NCBI GenBank assembly: GCA_040772005.1
Contig: JAXGYZ010000011.1
Span: 1 to 64,000 of the forward strand
Direction of reading: 5' to 3'
Length of the DNA: 64,000 nucleotides
Origin: MWBF01 sp040772005
GTDB taxonomy: Bacteria > Chloroflexota > Anaerolineae > CG2-30-64-16
Under the pieces are notes generated by a model that was not told the origin of the DNA, ran no database searches, and saw only the letters and a list, made by a program, of their open reading frames with translations. The translations under genes and the position numbers were made by a program. Within the stretch, counting starts at the first letter, position 1; each line of letters opens with the position of its first letter. Below, piece after piece: positions 41,528-50,451 of this stretch.

Positions 41528-42391
41528 TTATACAAACAGCGGCGCCATCTCAGCCTGCGCCACCAGCGCCTGCATCTCCTCGTCGGATGGCCGGTGCTGG
41601 AAGCGGGTTGCCGCATCCAACACGCGCGGCAGCACGTGGATATCGCCGACCGTATTCAGGAAGACATCGGGCCGGCCCAGCACCCACCACACTGCCTTGT
41701 CCAGGTCCTCCTGCTTCTCCAGCGGTTGATACCAGGTTGCGCGCACGCGTTCCTGTTCACCCCACGGCCGGCGGGTGACGCCCTTGATCGTCTGCACCGG
41801 CACGTTCCGCTCGTGGCAGAGCGCGACCAATGCCTCGAAGCTGGCCGCGTATTCCGGGTTCTGCACCAGCGGGAAGTTGTAGGGCAAGAGCACGGAGTCG
41901 AAGTCATAGCGCTCCAGGCTCTTCATGTGCATCTTGGGCACGACCAGGTCGTGGCCCGTGACGCCAATGAAGCGAACCAGCCCCTGCGCCTTCGCCTCGA
42001 CCGCGGCCTCGAGCGCGCCGCCCGGCCCCATGGCAACCTCCCACTCCTGCGGGTTCACCAGGTAGTGCAACTGGAGAAGGTCCACATGGTCGGTTTGCAG
42101 CCGTTCGAGCGAGCGATGGATTTCCTCCTTCGCCTTCTGGTAGGTGCGCTCGCCGGTCTTGGTGGCCAGGAAAATCTTGTCGCGGTTGTGCTTGACCCAC
42201 GGGCCAAGCAGCACTTCGGACTTGCCATAGCTGGCCGCGGTGTCGAAGTGGTTGATCCCGTACTGCATCAGCAGGTCGATGGTCTGGTCCGCCTCGGCCT
42301 GCGTGACGTTGCCGAACGCAGCCGCGCCGAAGATGACGCGCGTGCTGAGGTGGCCTGTCCGGCCAAACACCTTCTTCTCAATCGTCCCCAT
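41528..42391 (-). CDS. Aldo/keto reductase
   Basis: The 287-residue TIM-barrel enzyme has GINHFDTAASYGKSEVLLG (catalytic Asp and Tyr), DKIFLATKTGERTYQKAKEE (catalytic Lys), LERLQTDHVDLLQLHYLVNP (catalytic His) and a late cofactor-binding region. It should reduce a carbonyl with NADPH. GGAGAG precedes the ATG. It lies 12 bp downstream of the acyl-CoA dehydrogenase gene in the same orientation. Confidence 0.9.
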   Translation of the reverse strand: MGTIEKKVFGRTGHLSTRVIFGAAAFGNVTQAEADQTIDLLMQYGINHFDTAASYGKSEVLLGPWVKHNRDKIFLATKTGERTYQKAKEEIHRSLERLQTDHVDLLQLHYLVNPQEWEVAMGPGGALEAAVEAKAQGLVRFIGVTGHDLVVPKMHMKSLERYDFDSVLLPYNFPLVQNPEYAASFEALVALCHERNVPVQTIKGVTRRPWGEQERVRATWYQPLEKQEDLDKAVWWVLGRPDVFLNTVGDIHVLPRVLDAATRFQHRPSDEEMQALVAQAEMAPLFV

Positions 42392-42403
42392 GTCTCATCT
42401 CTC

Positions 42404-43267
42404 CTATTGATTCGAATAATCGTAGAACCCGCGACCGCTCTTGCGGCCCAGGTAGCCGGCGCTCACCATCCGCCGCAGCAGGGGCGGAGCAGCGAAGCGA
42501 ACATCCTTCGTCTCGTTGAAGACCGCATCCGCGATGAACAGCGTGGTGTCGAGGCCGATATAATCCAGCAGGGTGAACGGCCCCATCGGGTGATTCAGGC
42601 CCAGCTTGATCGCGGTGTCGAAGTCCTCCTTCGTCGCGACGCCCTGCCCCAGCGCGTCGATCGCGTGCAGGAGGTACGGAATCAGCAGCAGGTTGACGAT
42701 GAAGCCGGGCGCGTCCTTGCTGACGACGATCGTCTTGCCCAGGCTCTCGCCAAACGCCTTCGCCGTCTGGAAGGTCTCCTCGCTCGTCAAGAACGTGCGC
42801 ACCATTTCGAGCAGCGGCATGACCGGCACCGGCTGCATGAAATGGAGGCCCAGGACTTGCGCAGGCCGTTTCGTCGCCGCGGCCATATCGGTGATGGCGA
42901 GCGACGAAGTATTGCTGGCGAGAATGGCGTGCGACGGCGTGACCGCGTCCAGCTCCGCGAAGACCCGGCGCTTGAGCTCCAGGTTCTCGGCCACCGCCTC
43001 CACCACCAGGTCGCAATCCGCGAAGGCCGAAAAATCCGTGGCGCCGATGATGCGGGCGCGGGCCGCGTCGCGGTTTGCGGCAGAGAGCTTGCCCTTGGCG
43101 ACGGCCTTGTCCAGCGAGCCGTTGATGCGCGCCAGCCCGCCTTCGAGCAACTCGCGGCTGACCTCGCGCACGATGACGGTGTAGCCCGCTTTCGCGCAGA
43201 CTTCAGCGATGCCGGAGCCCATCAAACCACAGCCGACGATGCCGACGCGTGAGACCGGTTGTGCCAT
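42404..43267 (-). CDS. 3-hydroxyacyl-CoA (3-hydroxybutyryl-CoA) dehydrogenase
   Basis: The 287-residue protein is a full-length short-form dehydrogenase: NAD site VGIVGCGLMGSGIAEVCAKA, ASNTSSLAITDMAAATKRPA, HFMQPVPVMPLLEMV (catalytic His with Glu; usual HFFNPVPVM is altered to HFMQPVPVM), DAPGFIVNLLLIPYL and GLNHPMGPFTLLDYIGLDT. It interconverts 3-hydroxyacyl- and 3-oxoacyl-CoA in fatty acid or butyrate metabolism. AGGAGGGG fixes ATG 43267; the open frame upstream runs into repeats. Confidence 0.92.
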   Translation of the reverse strand: MAQPVSRVGIVGCGLMGSGIAEVCAKAGYTVIVREVSRELLEGGLARINGSLDKAVAKGKLSAANRDAARARIIGATDFSAFADCDLVVEAVAENLELKRRVFAELDAVTPSHAILASNTSSLAITDMAAATKRPAQVLGLHFMQPVPVMPLLEMVRTFLTSEETFQTAKAFGESLGKTIVVSKDAPGFIVNLLLIPYLLHAIDALGQGVATKEDFDTAIKLGLNHPMGPFTLLDYIGLDTTLFIADAVFNETKDVRFAAPPLLRRMVSAGYLGRKSGRGFYDYSNQ

Positions 43268-43300
43268 GACAGCCCCTCCTGGGCGGACGAAAGACAGATG

Positions 43301-43348
43301 AGAAACGAGTAACCGGTAACGAGTAACCAGTAATGAGTAACGAGTAAT
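43301..43348. repeat. GAGTAAC iterated tract
   Basis: Units GAGTAACCGGTAAC and GAGTAACCAGTAATGAGTAA repeat without a complementary arm. The same units form an inverted repeat at 36733-36792. It is at the left of a 584-bp gene-free stretch (43268-43851) made almost wholly of repeats and a promoter. Confidence 0.55.
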
Positions 43349-43424
43349 GACGATCTGCACGCCGGTGGTCTGGCGTACGGCCCAAGTATACCGGTTTTTG
43401 GGATAGATGGCAACGTCGGGAGGC

Positions 43425-43595
43425 AGGGCGAAATCATGTTGCACTCGTGCCTTCTGCCTGGCAGTTGAAACTGCGGCTACCACTGCAAAACCGACCTGCG
43501 TCGGTTAGTTTCCAGTCTGCGAAGGCAGACTTCGCAACGGTAGCCGCAACTTCAGTTGCCGGGTGGGTTCACCTGATGCACTCTGAAACCGCCCT
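43425..43595. mobile_element. 171-bp MITE-like element, copy 2
   Basis: It is identical to 2825-2995 except one base (T to C near 43573) and has the same AGGGCG/CGCCCT ends. It is flanked by GTCGGGAGG at 43415-43423 and 43597-43605, consistent with a target duplication (9 of 11 bp conserved). The near identity of copies over 40 kb apart implies recent movement or gene conversion. Confidence 0.75.
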
Positions 43596-43624
43596 GGTCG
43601 GGAGGTTGGTTGGCGGTGGGGTTC

Positions 43625-43761
43625 ATTTTGGGAGCCAACGCGGCCATCGCGAATACACGAATGTGCTTGCGCGCCACGAATACGCGAATGACATGCGGTG
43701 CGGCCGGAAGATTCGAGTATTCGTAGGGGATTCGCGTATTCGCGATGGCCGCGCCCCCAAT
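43625..43761. repeat. Long inverted repeat, family C copy 2
   Basis: Arms ATTTTGGGAGCCAACGCGGC ... and GCGATGGCCGCGCCCCCAAT flank a centre with repeated CGAATACACGAAT/ATTCGCGTATTCG motifs. The arms resemble those of 8957-9130. CAACGTCGGGAGGTTGGTTG at 43765-43784 repeats a stretch at 43597-43613, which frames the block. Confidence 0.65.
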
Positions 43762-43793
43762 CTGCAACGTCGGGAGGTTGGTTGGGTCACTTC

Positions 43794-43822
43794 TTGGTCT
43801 TTCGCTCCGCTAAAGGTACAAT
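43794..43822 (+). promoter_or_regulatory. Sigma-70-like promoter for maf-pcrA
   Basis: TTGGTC (43794-43799) and TACAAT (43817-43822) are 17 bp apart and 30 bp upstream of the maf start. Confidence 0.55.
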
Positions 43823-43851
43823 CGGTCAGAATCTCGTTCGGGGAGTGCTGC

Positions 43852-44511
43852 TTGGAACGACCGTTGATCCTGGCCTCGCAGTCGCCGCGGCGATCACAGT
43901 TGTTGGCCGCGTTGGGCCTCGCGTTTACTGTCGATGTGGCGGATGTTGATGAGACGCCGCTTGCGGGTGAGCGCCCGGATGCGCTGGTCTGCCGCCTGTG
44001 CCAGGCCAAGGCCGCGGCGGTAGCGCAGCGTCGCCCCGGGGCACTGGTGCTGGCCGCAGACACGCTGGTCGTGCTGGACGGCCTGCTGCTGGGCAAGCCC
44101 GCAGACGCGGACGAGGCGGTCGCGATGCTCACCCGGCTGCGCGGGCGGACGCACCAGGTTTACACCGCAGTCTGCCTGGCGCAGGACGGCGTGCGCGATG
44201 CGCGCCTCTCCGTCAGCGATGTGACCATGCGCGCATACAGCGACGCGGAAATCAGCCGCTATGTCGCCAGCGGCGACCCGCTGGACAAGGCCGGCGCGTA
44301 TGCTATCCAGCATCCGTGGTTCTCGCCGGTCGCCGCGTGGACGGGGTGCTATGCGGGCATCATGGGGCTGCCGCTGCGCCTGGCGCGCGACATGCTGCAC
44401 GACGCGGGCGTGCGCGTGCCCGGCGATGTGATAGAGGTGTGCGAGAAGCTCAACGGGGGTCGCTGCTGCGCCCGTGAGACGACGGTGGGTAGAGAACACG
44501 ATGATGCATGA
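43852..44511 (+). CDS. maf: Maf-like nucleoside triphosphate pyrophosphatase
   Basis: The 219-residue protein shows Maf motifs: LILASQSPRRSQLLAALGL at the N-terminus, VLAADTLVVLDGLLLGKPAD, the TRLRGRTHQVYTAVCL segment and KAGAYAIQ. Maf proteins hydrolyse dTTP/UTP or modified nucleotides. GGGGAG six bases upstream selects TTG 43852; the upstream open frame covers repeats. The last residues (about 195-219) extend past the usual Maf end and overlap the pcrA start. Confidence 0.88.
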   Translation: MERPLILASQSPRRSQLLAALGLAFTVDVADVDETPLAGERPDALVCRLCQAKAAAVAQRRPGALVLAADTLVVLDGLLLGKPADADEAVAMLTRLRGRTHQVYTAVCLAQDGVRDARLSVSDVTMRAYSDAEISRYVASGDPLDKAGAYAIQHPWFSPVAAWTGCYAGIMGLPLRLARDMLHDAGVRVPGDVIEVCEKLNGGRCCARETTVGREHDDA

Positions 44512-47500
44512 TGAATTGCTGGCCGGGCTGAACCCGGCCCAGAGAGAAGCTGTCACCACGGTCAAGGGACCGGTGCTGGTGCTGGCCGGGCCCGGGTCGG
44601 GCAAGACGCGCGTGCTGGCGCACCGCGTGGCTTATCTGTTGCGTCACGCCAACGCGCACCCGCGTTCGATCATGGCCGTGACCTTCACGAACAAAGCTGC
44701 GGGTGAGATGCGCGAGCGCATCAACAAGCTGGTGGGCCAGGCCGTGCCCGTCAGCACGGGCTGGCGCGGGCTGACCATCGGCACGTTCCACAGCATCTGC
44801 GCGCGCATCCTGCGCGCGGACGCGCCGGCCGCGGGCCTCAATCCCAACTTCGTCATCTACGATGACGGCGAGCAGCTCACCGCAGTCAAGCAGGCGCTGC
44901 GCGACCTGAAGCTGGACGAGAAGCTCTACAAGCCCGAGGCCATGCGGAGCGCTATCTCGAAGGCCAAGAACGAGTTGATTCGCCCCCAGCAGTTCGAGGC
45001 GACGACCTACTGGGCCGAGATTGCGCGGCGGGTGTACGCGCGCTATGAGGAAATCCTGGCCGCGAATGGCGGGCTGGACTTCGATGACCTGCTGTGTCGG
45101 GTCGCGTGGCTGTTCCGCGAGCAGCCGGAGGTGCTGAAGCGTTACCAGGATCGCTACGAGTACCTGCTGGTCGACGAGTTCCAGGACACGAATACGGCGC
45201 AGTATGACCTTGTCTGCCGGCTTGCCGCTGCGTCGCGCAATCTCTTCGCGGTCGGTGATGAGGATCAGTGTCTGGTCGCTGGAACTGAGATTCTAACGCC
45301 TACTGGTCCGGTCACCGTCGAGCAAGTGCGCGTCGGCGACAGAGTACTCGCGGCTGCAGGACACGGCAGTCGAGCAGTCGGTACAGTGGACGCCTGTCCA
45401 AGCCACCATTATGCTGGCGACGTGGTCACGGTATGTACTGCGTATGGGCGGCAACTAACTGCGACGCCTGAGCATTGCGTTTTCGCCAGGTTCGACCCTA
45501 ACAACGATCGATACCGTTACGTATACTTGATGTATTCCCGCAGGCTTGGATATCGCATCGGCCAGACGGGGGCGATTCGCTCGAACGGTGACAAGAAATA
45601 TCCTGGCTTTACTGAACGTTTGCGCCAGGAACGCGGTGACGCGATTTGGTTGCTCCGCGCCTGTGGAGATGCAGGGGAGGCAACCTACTGGGAGTCCTAC
45701 TACGCAGCCAAATACGGATTGCCGACGGCATGTTTCTATGCCGATGGGCGACGAGTGTCTATGACGAACGAGCATATCCAGCGCCTGTACTCAGAACTTG
45801 ATACTGCTGGTTGTGCAGCCAGACTGGTGAATGATCTGGGACTCAGCCTCGCGCACCCGCATCACGTGCCTCAAACTACTATTCGGGGTGCGTCCTTGCG
45901 CAAGACCATCTCGCTTAACATGTTCGGCGCCAGTAACGTTAAGTATGGCGGCGGTCGCTGGCACAGACCATTCGATCCATGGCATCTACACGAGTTGTCT
46001 ATTTGTAGCTCGGATGAGCCGTATCGTCAGCAGGTTGAGCAGGTGTTGCCGACGCGACCTCACAAGGAAATCTACTGGCAGGCCCGACGCACGCACGGCG
46101 ATTACGATGCAATGCTGCTTACCCTGGATGAACTCACTGCTGCTATCCCTGACGCCCGGATCTGGAAGCGAGCAAAACTGACCGACGAGACGTTTGAATT
46201 CATGCCCATCGGCAACCTGGTTCCCGGCGCAATCTTGCCGGTGCTTGACGTGAATGGGAAAGTGACGGAAGACGAAGTTGTTGCAGTGAATCACCGGCAC
46301 TACGATGGGCTCGTCTATGACCTGTCGGTGCCGAATTATCGGAACTATGTTGCTGGTGGCATTGTGGTTCATAACTCTATCTACATGTTCCGCGGTGCGG
46401 ACTACCGGAACGTAATGCGCTTCCGGGAGGACTTCCCCGAGGCGAAGGTCGTGCTGCTGGAGCAGAACTACCGCTCGACGCAGACCATCCTCGATGTCGC
46501 AAACGCGGTCATCGCGCGCAACCAGCACCGCACCCCCAAGAAACTGCGCACCGACCGCGGGCAGGGCCTCGAAATCACCTCGCACGAGGCGTATGATGAG
46601 GCGGACGAAGCCGCGTTTGTCGTCAGCACGATCCAGCGGTTGGTGCGCGGGCACCAGGCCACGCTGGGTGACTGCGCGGTGATGTATCGCACCAACGCAC
46701 AGTCGCGCTCGCTGGAAGACGCTTTCATCGCGCGGGGCATCCCCTACCGGCTGGTCGGCGGGGTGCGGTTCTACCAGCGGCGGGAGATCAAGGACGCGCT
46801 GGCCTATCTGCGGCTGGTACACAACCCGGCAGACAACATCAGCCTGGGCCGCATCATCAACGTGCCCCCCCGCAGCATCGGCGACAAAACCGTGTCCAAC
46901 CTCGCGGCGTGGAGCGCGGAGCTGGGCGTGTCGATGGTGGGCGGGCTGGCGCTGCTGGCCGGAGACTTGCACAGCCCCGTGCTCGACGACGAGTTCAGCG
47001 CGCGCCACACGCAGGCTCCACAGCACCCGTTCGGCGCGGCCGCGGTTAAGTCCCTGACGGCGTTCTACAAGATGCTGGCACTTTGGCTGGCCGTGAAGGA
47101 CGGCCTGACCGTCGCGGAGCTGCTCGACCGCATCACCGAGGAATCCAGCTACACGACATGGCTGCGCGATGGCACCGAGGAAGGTGAGGACCGCTGGGCG
47201 AACGTGCAGGAACTTCGCAGCGTGGCCGCGCACTACGACGACTTCCCGCCCGACCTCCGGCTGACCGCCTTCCTGGAGGAAGTCGCGCTCGTGTCGGACC
47301 AGGATGACCTGGCCGAACCGGAGGACCGGGTCACGCTGCTGACCATCCACACGGCGAAGGGGTTGGAGTTCCCGGTCGTCTTCATCGTCGGGCTGGAGGA
47401 GAACATCTTCCCCCACAGCCGGAGCATGGAAGACCCGGACCAGATGGAGGAGGAGCGGCGGCTTATGTATGTCGCCGTGACCCGCGCGAAGGACCGGCTG

Positions 47501-48016
47501 TATCTGCTGCGTGCATTCCGCCGCATGTTATACGGCCGCAGCGAGGTGAACGAGCCGTCGCGCTTCCTGAAGGATGTGGTGAAAGTGCAGGGCGTGCGCA
47601 ACGATGCGGCTAATGGCCGGGCCGCAAGCGACCGCGCGGGCGGCTACGGCAATGGCGGGCTGTCCGAGCGCGCCGGGTATGGCGGCGCGTTCGGCGGGCG
47701 CAATTTGGCGCGTGGCAGTAACGATGGGCCGTGGGGCCAGCGATCGCGGTCCGCACTGCGCGGCGCCGGCCGCGCGAGCGAGCCGCCGGCCCGCGCCGCC
47801 GGCAGCCTGGCGTCCCGTTCGCCTGGGAAATCCCCGGCGCGCGCGGAACGTCCCCTCCAGTTCAAGCCCGGCGACCGCGTCGACCACGGCCTGTTCGGGC
47901 AGGGCATCGTCATCAAGTCCGAGCCGACCGCGGATGATGAAGAAGTCACGGTGGCGTTCGCGGGCAAGGGCACCAAGACCTTGCTGGCCGGGTTCGCCAA
48001 GCTGCGCAAGCTGTAA
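44501..48016 (+). CDS. pcrA: UvrD/PcrA-type DNA helicase interrupted by an intein
   Basis: The precursor has 1171 residues. Without the intein it is 802 residues, normal for PcrA/UvrD. Helicase motifs seen are Q-motif LNPAQREAV, Walker A AGPGSGKTRVLAHRV, motif II LLVDEFQDTN, motif III GDEDQ/SIYMFRGAD (split by the intein), motif IV YRSTQTIL, motif V TIHTAKGLEFPVVF, and VTRAKDRLYLLRAFRR. The C-terminus has a basic Gly/Arg-rich linker and the KPGDRVDHGLFGQGIVIKSE module that in PcrA binds RNA polymerase. Splicing is needed for function because the insert splits motif III. ATG 44501 or 44504 is likelier than GTG 44474. It overlaps maf by 11 bp. Confidence 0.94.
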   Translation: MMHDELLAGLNPAQREAVTTVKGPVLVLAGPGSGKTRVLAHRVAYLLRHANAHPRSIMAVTFTNKAAGEMRERINKLVGQAVPVSTGWRGLTIGTFHSICARILRADAPAAGLNPNFVIYDDGEQLTAVKQALRDLKLDEKLYKPEAMRSAISKAKNELIRPQQFEATTYWAEIARRVYARYEEILAANGGLDFDDLLCRVAWLFREQPEVLKRYQDRYEYLLVDEFQDTNTAQYDLVCRLAAASRNLFAVGDEDQCLVAGTEILTPTGPVTVEQVRVGDRVLAAAGHGSRAVGTVDACPSHHYAGDVVTVCTAYGRQLTATPEHCVFARFDPNNDRYRYVYLMYSRRLGYRIGQTGAIRSNGDKKYPGFTERLRQERGDAIWLLRACGDAGEATYWESYYAAKYGLPTACFYADGRRVSMTNEHIQRLYSELDTAGCAARLVNDLGLSLAHPHHVPQTTIRGASLRKTISLNMFGASNVKYGGGRWHRPFDPWHLHELSICSSDEPYRQQVEQVLPTRPHKEIYWQARRTHGDYDAMLLTLDELTAAIPDARIWKRAKLTDETFEFMPIGNLVPGAILPVLDVNGKVTEDEVVAVNHRHYDGLVYDLSVPNYRNYVAGGIVVHNSIYMFRGADYRNVMRFREDFPEAKVVLLEQNYRSTQTILDVANAVIARNQHRTPKKLRTDRGQGLEITSHEAYDEADEAAFVVSTIQRLVRGHQATLGDCAVMYRTNAQSRSLEDAFIARGIPYRLVGGVRFYQRREIKDALAYLRLVHNPADNISLGRIINVPPRSIGDKTVSNLAAWSAELGVSMVGGLALLAGDLHSPVLDDEFSARHTQAPQHPFGAAAVKSLTAFYKMLALWLAVKDGLTVAELLDRITEESSYTTWLRDGTEEGEDRWANVQELRSVAAHYDDFPPDLRLTAFLEEVALVSDQDDLAEPEDRVTLLTIHTAKGLEFPVVFIVGLEENIFPHSRSMEDPDQMEEERRLMYVAVTRAKDRLYLLRAFRRMLYGRSEVNEPSRFLKDVVKVQGVRNDAANGRAASDRAGGYGNGGLSERAGYGGAFGGRNLARGSNDGPWGQRSRSALRGAGRASEPPARAAGSLASRSPGKSPARAERPLQFKPGDRVDHGLFGQGIVIKSEPTADDEEVTVAFAGKGTKTLLAGFAKLRKL
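45269..46375 (+). other. Intein (369 residues) in helicase motif III
   Basis: The insert begins at Cys (CLVAGTEILTPTGPVTVEQV, block A), has block B TATPEHCVFA, block F LVYDLSVPNYRNYVAGG and block G IVVHN, followed by Ser of the extein. All splicing residues (Cys1, block B Thr-His, penultimate His, final Asn, +1 Ser) are present. Between blocks B and F lies YVYLMYSRRLGYRIGQTGAI ... GEATYWESYYAAKYGLPTAC (about intein residues 84-155), which looks like a GIY-YIG-type nuclease core rather than LAGLIDADG. Base composition is visibly more AT-rich than the flanking gene, a sign of transfer. Confidence 0.92.
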
Positions 48017-48068
48017 CAGGGACCGGCTGCCAGAACGTCCATCAGTAATCTCAAATGTACCGACGTGC

Positions 48069-48210
48069 AAGCATCCTGAGCGGGTGGACGGCTCAGCGTT
48101 GGTGACGAGATAGCGCTAGTCGAAGGATGCAGCCCCTACGCCGGGCCGCTCCGGCGCCCTTCGACTGTGGGCCGGCCACAAAGCGGGCCGGCCCTCCGCT
48201 CAGGGTGCCT
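48069..48210. repeat. Inverted repeat family D, copy 2
   Basis: Starts AAGCATCCTGAGCGGGTGGA and ends CCGCTCAGGGTGC, with CTAGTCGAAGGATGCAG and GGGCCGGCC-type inner stems. It is the counterpart of 31260-31410. It fills the middle of the 302-bp gap between pcrA and the lipoprotein gene; the rest has no clear feature apart from a TAAGAT box near 48275. Confidence 0.65.
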
Positions 48211-48318
48211 GCGCTGGCGGCTATGGTCCGAATTCCAGGAACGTCTCTACTTCCCATTTCACGCGAAGTTGGGTAAGATACAGGTCACGCGTATGTAAGT
48301 CTCCCAGGAGTATACAAG

Positions 48319-49566
48319 ATGCCCCATCCTGTCACCTGCCCTCGCCCGGCGCGCGGCCTGCTCATCGGTCTCGCGCTCTACCTGCTACTCGTCCCTTTAG
48401 CGGGCTGCGGCCGCTCCGAGCCGCCGCCTGAACCGGTCGAAATCACCTTCCGCCACCCTGACAGGGATCAGCAGTATTTCGAGAACGCACTGACCGGCTT
48501 CAAAGAGAAATTCCCGCACATCACGGTCAAGCTATCGACCACGGATTCGGCTGCCGATTGCTTTGTCGATGAATCCTACGACATCGTGGGCCTGGTCGAC
48601 AACGAGAGGATCGTCAACCTCAACCCCTTCCTGGACCAGAACGAGGACTTCGACAAGAGCGACTTCGTGCCAGGGATTCTGGACATCTTCACCACCGAGA
48701 ACAAGCTGTGGGCCATCCCCGCGGGCTTCAACCCCGCGGTCATGTACTATAACCAGGAATTGTTCGACCGCTACGGCGTGGCACATCCCATCCCCGGCTG
48801 GACGGTCGATGACTTTCTCGCCGCGACGATGGCCATCCGTGACCCGCAGAACAACGTCTTCGGCTATGCCAGCCCGCCGGTCACGGACATGCCCGATGCC
48901 CTGATGTTCCTCTACAGCAAGGGCGGTCGCATCCTGGATGACCTGCAGAACCCCACGCGGGTGACGTTGGATGACCCGGCGACGATCGAAGCCCTGGAAT
49001 GGTATGTCCGGCTGATCAACGATTACAACGTCGCGCCGACCCAGGAGCAGATCCGGGACACCTTCGGCAGCGACAATCGCGCGGTCTACCGCGGCATCAT
49101 GGAGAACCAGGTGGGCACGTGGATTGGCTGGTTCCAGGACCGCGGCGGGTTGACCTGGAACATCGAGTGGCCGATGAAGTGGGGCATGGCGCCGCTGCCG
49201 CGCGGCGATGTGTCGGTCACGATGGCGTTTGCGGAGGGCTACTTCATCTCCGCGGATTCGCCCAACACCGAAGCCTGCTGGCAGTGGCTCTCCTATCTAT
49301 CGCGTGAAGCAACCTCGCGCATGATACCGCCGCGGCAGTCGGTCATCAATTCGGAGGCCTACGAGCGGCTGGTGGGCCGCGAGGCCGCAGCCACCGCGCG
49401 TGCGGCCGTCGAGGATGTGGTCCTTGTGTCGGCTGAGCTGGCCGAATACGAGGACGTGCTCCAGATCTTCTATATGGCGGTGCTCGGCGTGCTCGACGGC
49501 CAGCTCACTGCGGAAGAGGCGTTGACATTTGCCCAGCAGGAATGGGATGCGCGCCCGCCCGACTGA
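48319..49566 (+). CDS. Extracellular solute-binding lipoprotein
   Basis: The 415-residue protein has a signal peptide with lipobox PLAGCGRS, a short Pro linker and a solute-binding fold (VEITFRHPDRDQQYFENALT, AIPAGFNPAVMYYNQELFDR, PIPGWTVDDFLAATMAIRDP). It is a sugar-type ABC binding lipoprotein. No permease or ATPase follows; class II aldolases do, hinting at sugar or sugar-alcohol catabolism. AGGAG precedes the ATG. Confidence 0.85.
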   Translation: MPHPVTCPRPARGLLIGLALYLLLVPLAGCGRSEPPPEPVEITFRHPDRDQQYFENALTGFKEKFPHITVKLSTTDSAADCFVDESYDIVGLVDNERIVNLNPFLDQNEDFDKSDFVPGILDIFTTENKLWAIPAGFNPAVMYYNQELFDRYGVAHPIPGWTVDDFLAATMAIRDPQNNVFGYASPPVTDMPDALMFLYSKGGRILDDLQNPTRVTLDDPATIEALEWYVRLINDYNVAPTQEQIRDTFGSDNRAVYRGIMENQVGTWIGWFQDRGGLTWNIEWPMKWGMAPLPRGDVSVTMAFAEGYFISADSPNTEACWQWLSYLSREATSRMIPPRQSVINSEAYERLVGREAAATARAAVEDVVLVSAELAEYEDVLQIFYMAVLGVLDGQLTAEEALTFAQQEWDARPPD

Positions 49567-49668
49567 TGCTGACTGTACCCGGCTGTGGCACGGTGTGCTG
49601 TGGCGAAGCCACAGCCTAGACCGGCCCCAGCGGTTTTCGGATAGATTCTAAATTCAATCGAAGGACAC

Positions 49669-50433
49669 ATGATGAATCACGACACTCTTTCGCAACTGGT
49701 GGCCTTGTCAAACACCCTGGGCCGCCCCGAGAACGACTACGTTATCCTGGGTGAGGGCAACACCTCAGCGCGGGCCGATGCCGAGACGTTCTGGGTCAAG
49801 GCCAGCGGCACTGAGCTGCGCACCATTACAGCCGATGGCTTCGTGCGCTGCTCGTTCGAGCGGGTGAAGACGCTGATGGATCAGCCCAACCTGACGGATC
49901 AGCAGGTCAAGGAAGGCCTGACCGCGGCGCGGGTGGACCCCGCTGCGACGAGGCATCCCTCCGTCGAGACGCTGCTGCACGCGCTGGCGCTGAGCCTGCC
50001 GGATGTCAACTTCGTCGGGCACACCCACGCCAGTGCTGTAAATATGATCACCTGTTCTGCGGGCTTCGAGCAGGCGTATGCCGGACGGCTCTTCCCGGAT
50101 GAGATTGTGCTCTGCGGCCCCGCGCCCGTACTGGTGCCTTACACGGATCCCGGCGTCCCGCTGGCGCGCGAGGTATGGGCGCGCATCCAGCGCTACATCG
50201 AGGAATGGGGCGAGCGCCCGAAGGTCATCCTGATTCAGAACCACGGCCTGATCGTGCTGGGCAAGACCCCCCAGCAGGTGCTCGATGTCACCGCGATGGC
50301 CGTCAAGACCGCGCGTATCCTGCTCGGCACCTTTGCTGCGGGCGGGCCGCGCTTCATGACCGCGCACGATGTCAGCCGCATCCATACCCGGCCGGATGAG
50401 TTGTACCGGCAGCAGCAGTTGGGGTTGAAGTAA
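49669..50433 (+). CDS. Class II aldolase/adducin family protein
   Basis: The 254-residue protein has the class II aldolase fold with GEGNTSARADAETFWVKASG (substrate phosphate loop), a zinc-binding GHTHASAVNMI (HxH) and QNHGLIVLGKTPQQVLD (third His). Members cleave sugar phosphates such as fuculose 1-phosphate. The preceding AAGGAC is a reasonable ribosome site. It is followed by a second class II aldolase-like gene. Confidence 0.88.
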   Translation: MMNHDTLSQLVALSNTLGRPENDYVILGEGNTSARADAETFWVKASGTELRTITADGFVRCSFERVKTLMDQPNLTDQQVKEGLTAARVDPAATRHPSVETLLHALALSLPDVNFVGHTHASAVNMITCSAGFEQAYAGRLFPDEIVLCGPAPVLVPYTDPGVPLAREVWARIQRYIEEWGERPKVILIQNHGLIVLGKTPQQVLDVTAMAVKTARILLGTFAAGGPRFMTAHDVSRIHTRPDELYRQQQLGLK

Positions 50434-50451
50434 GCACGTCCGGTAGCTCAG

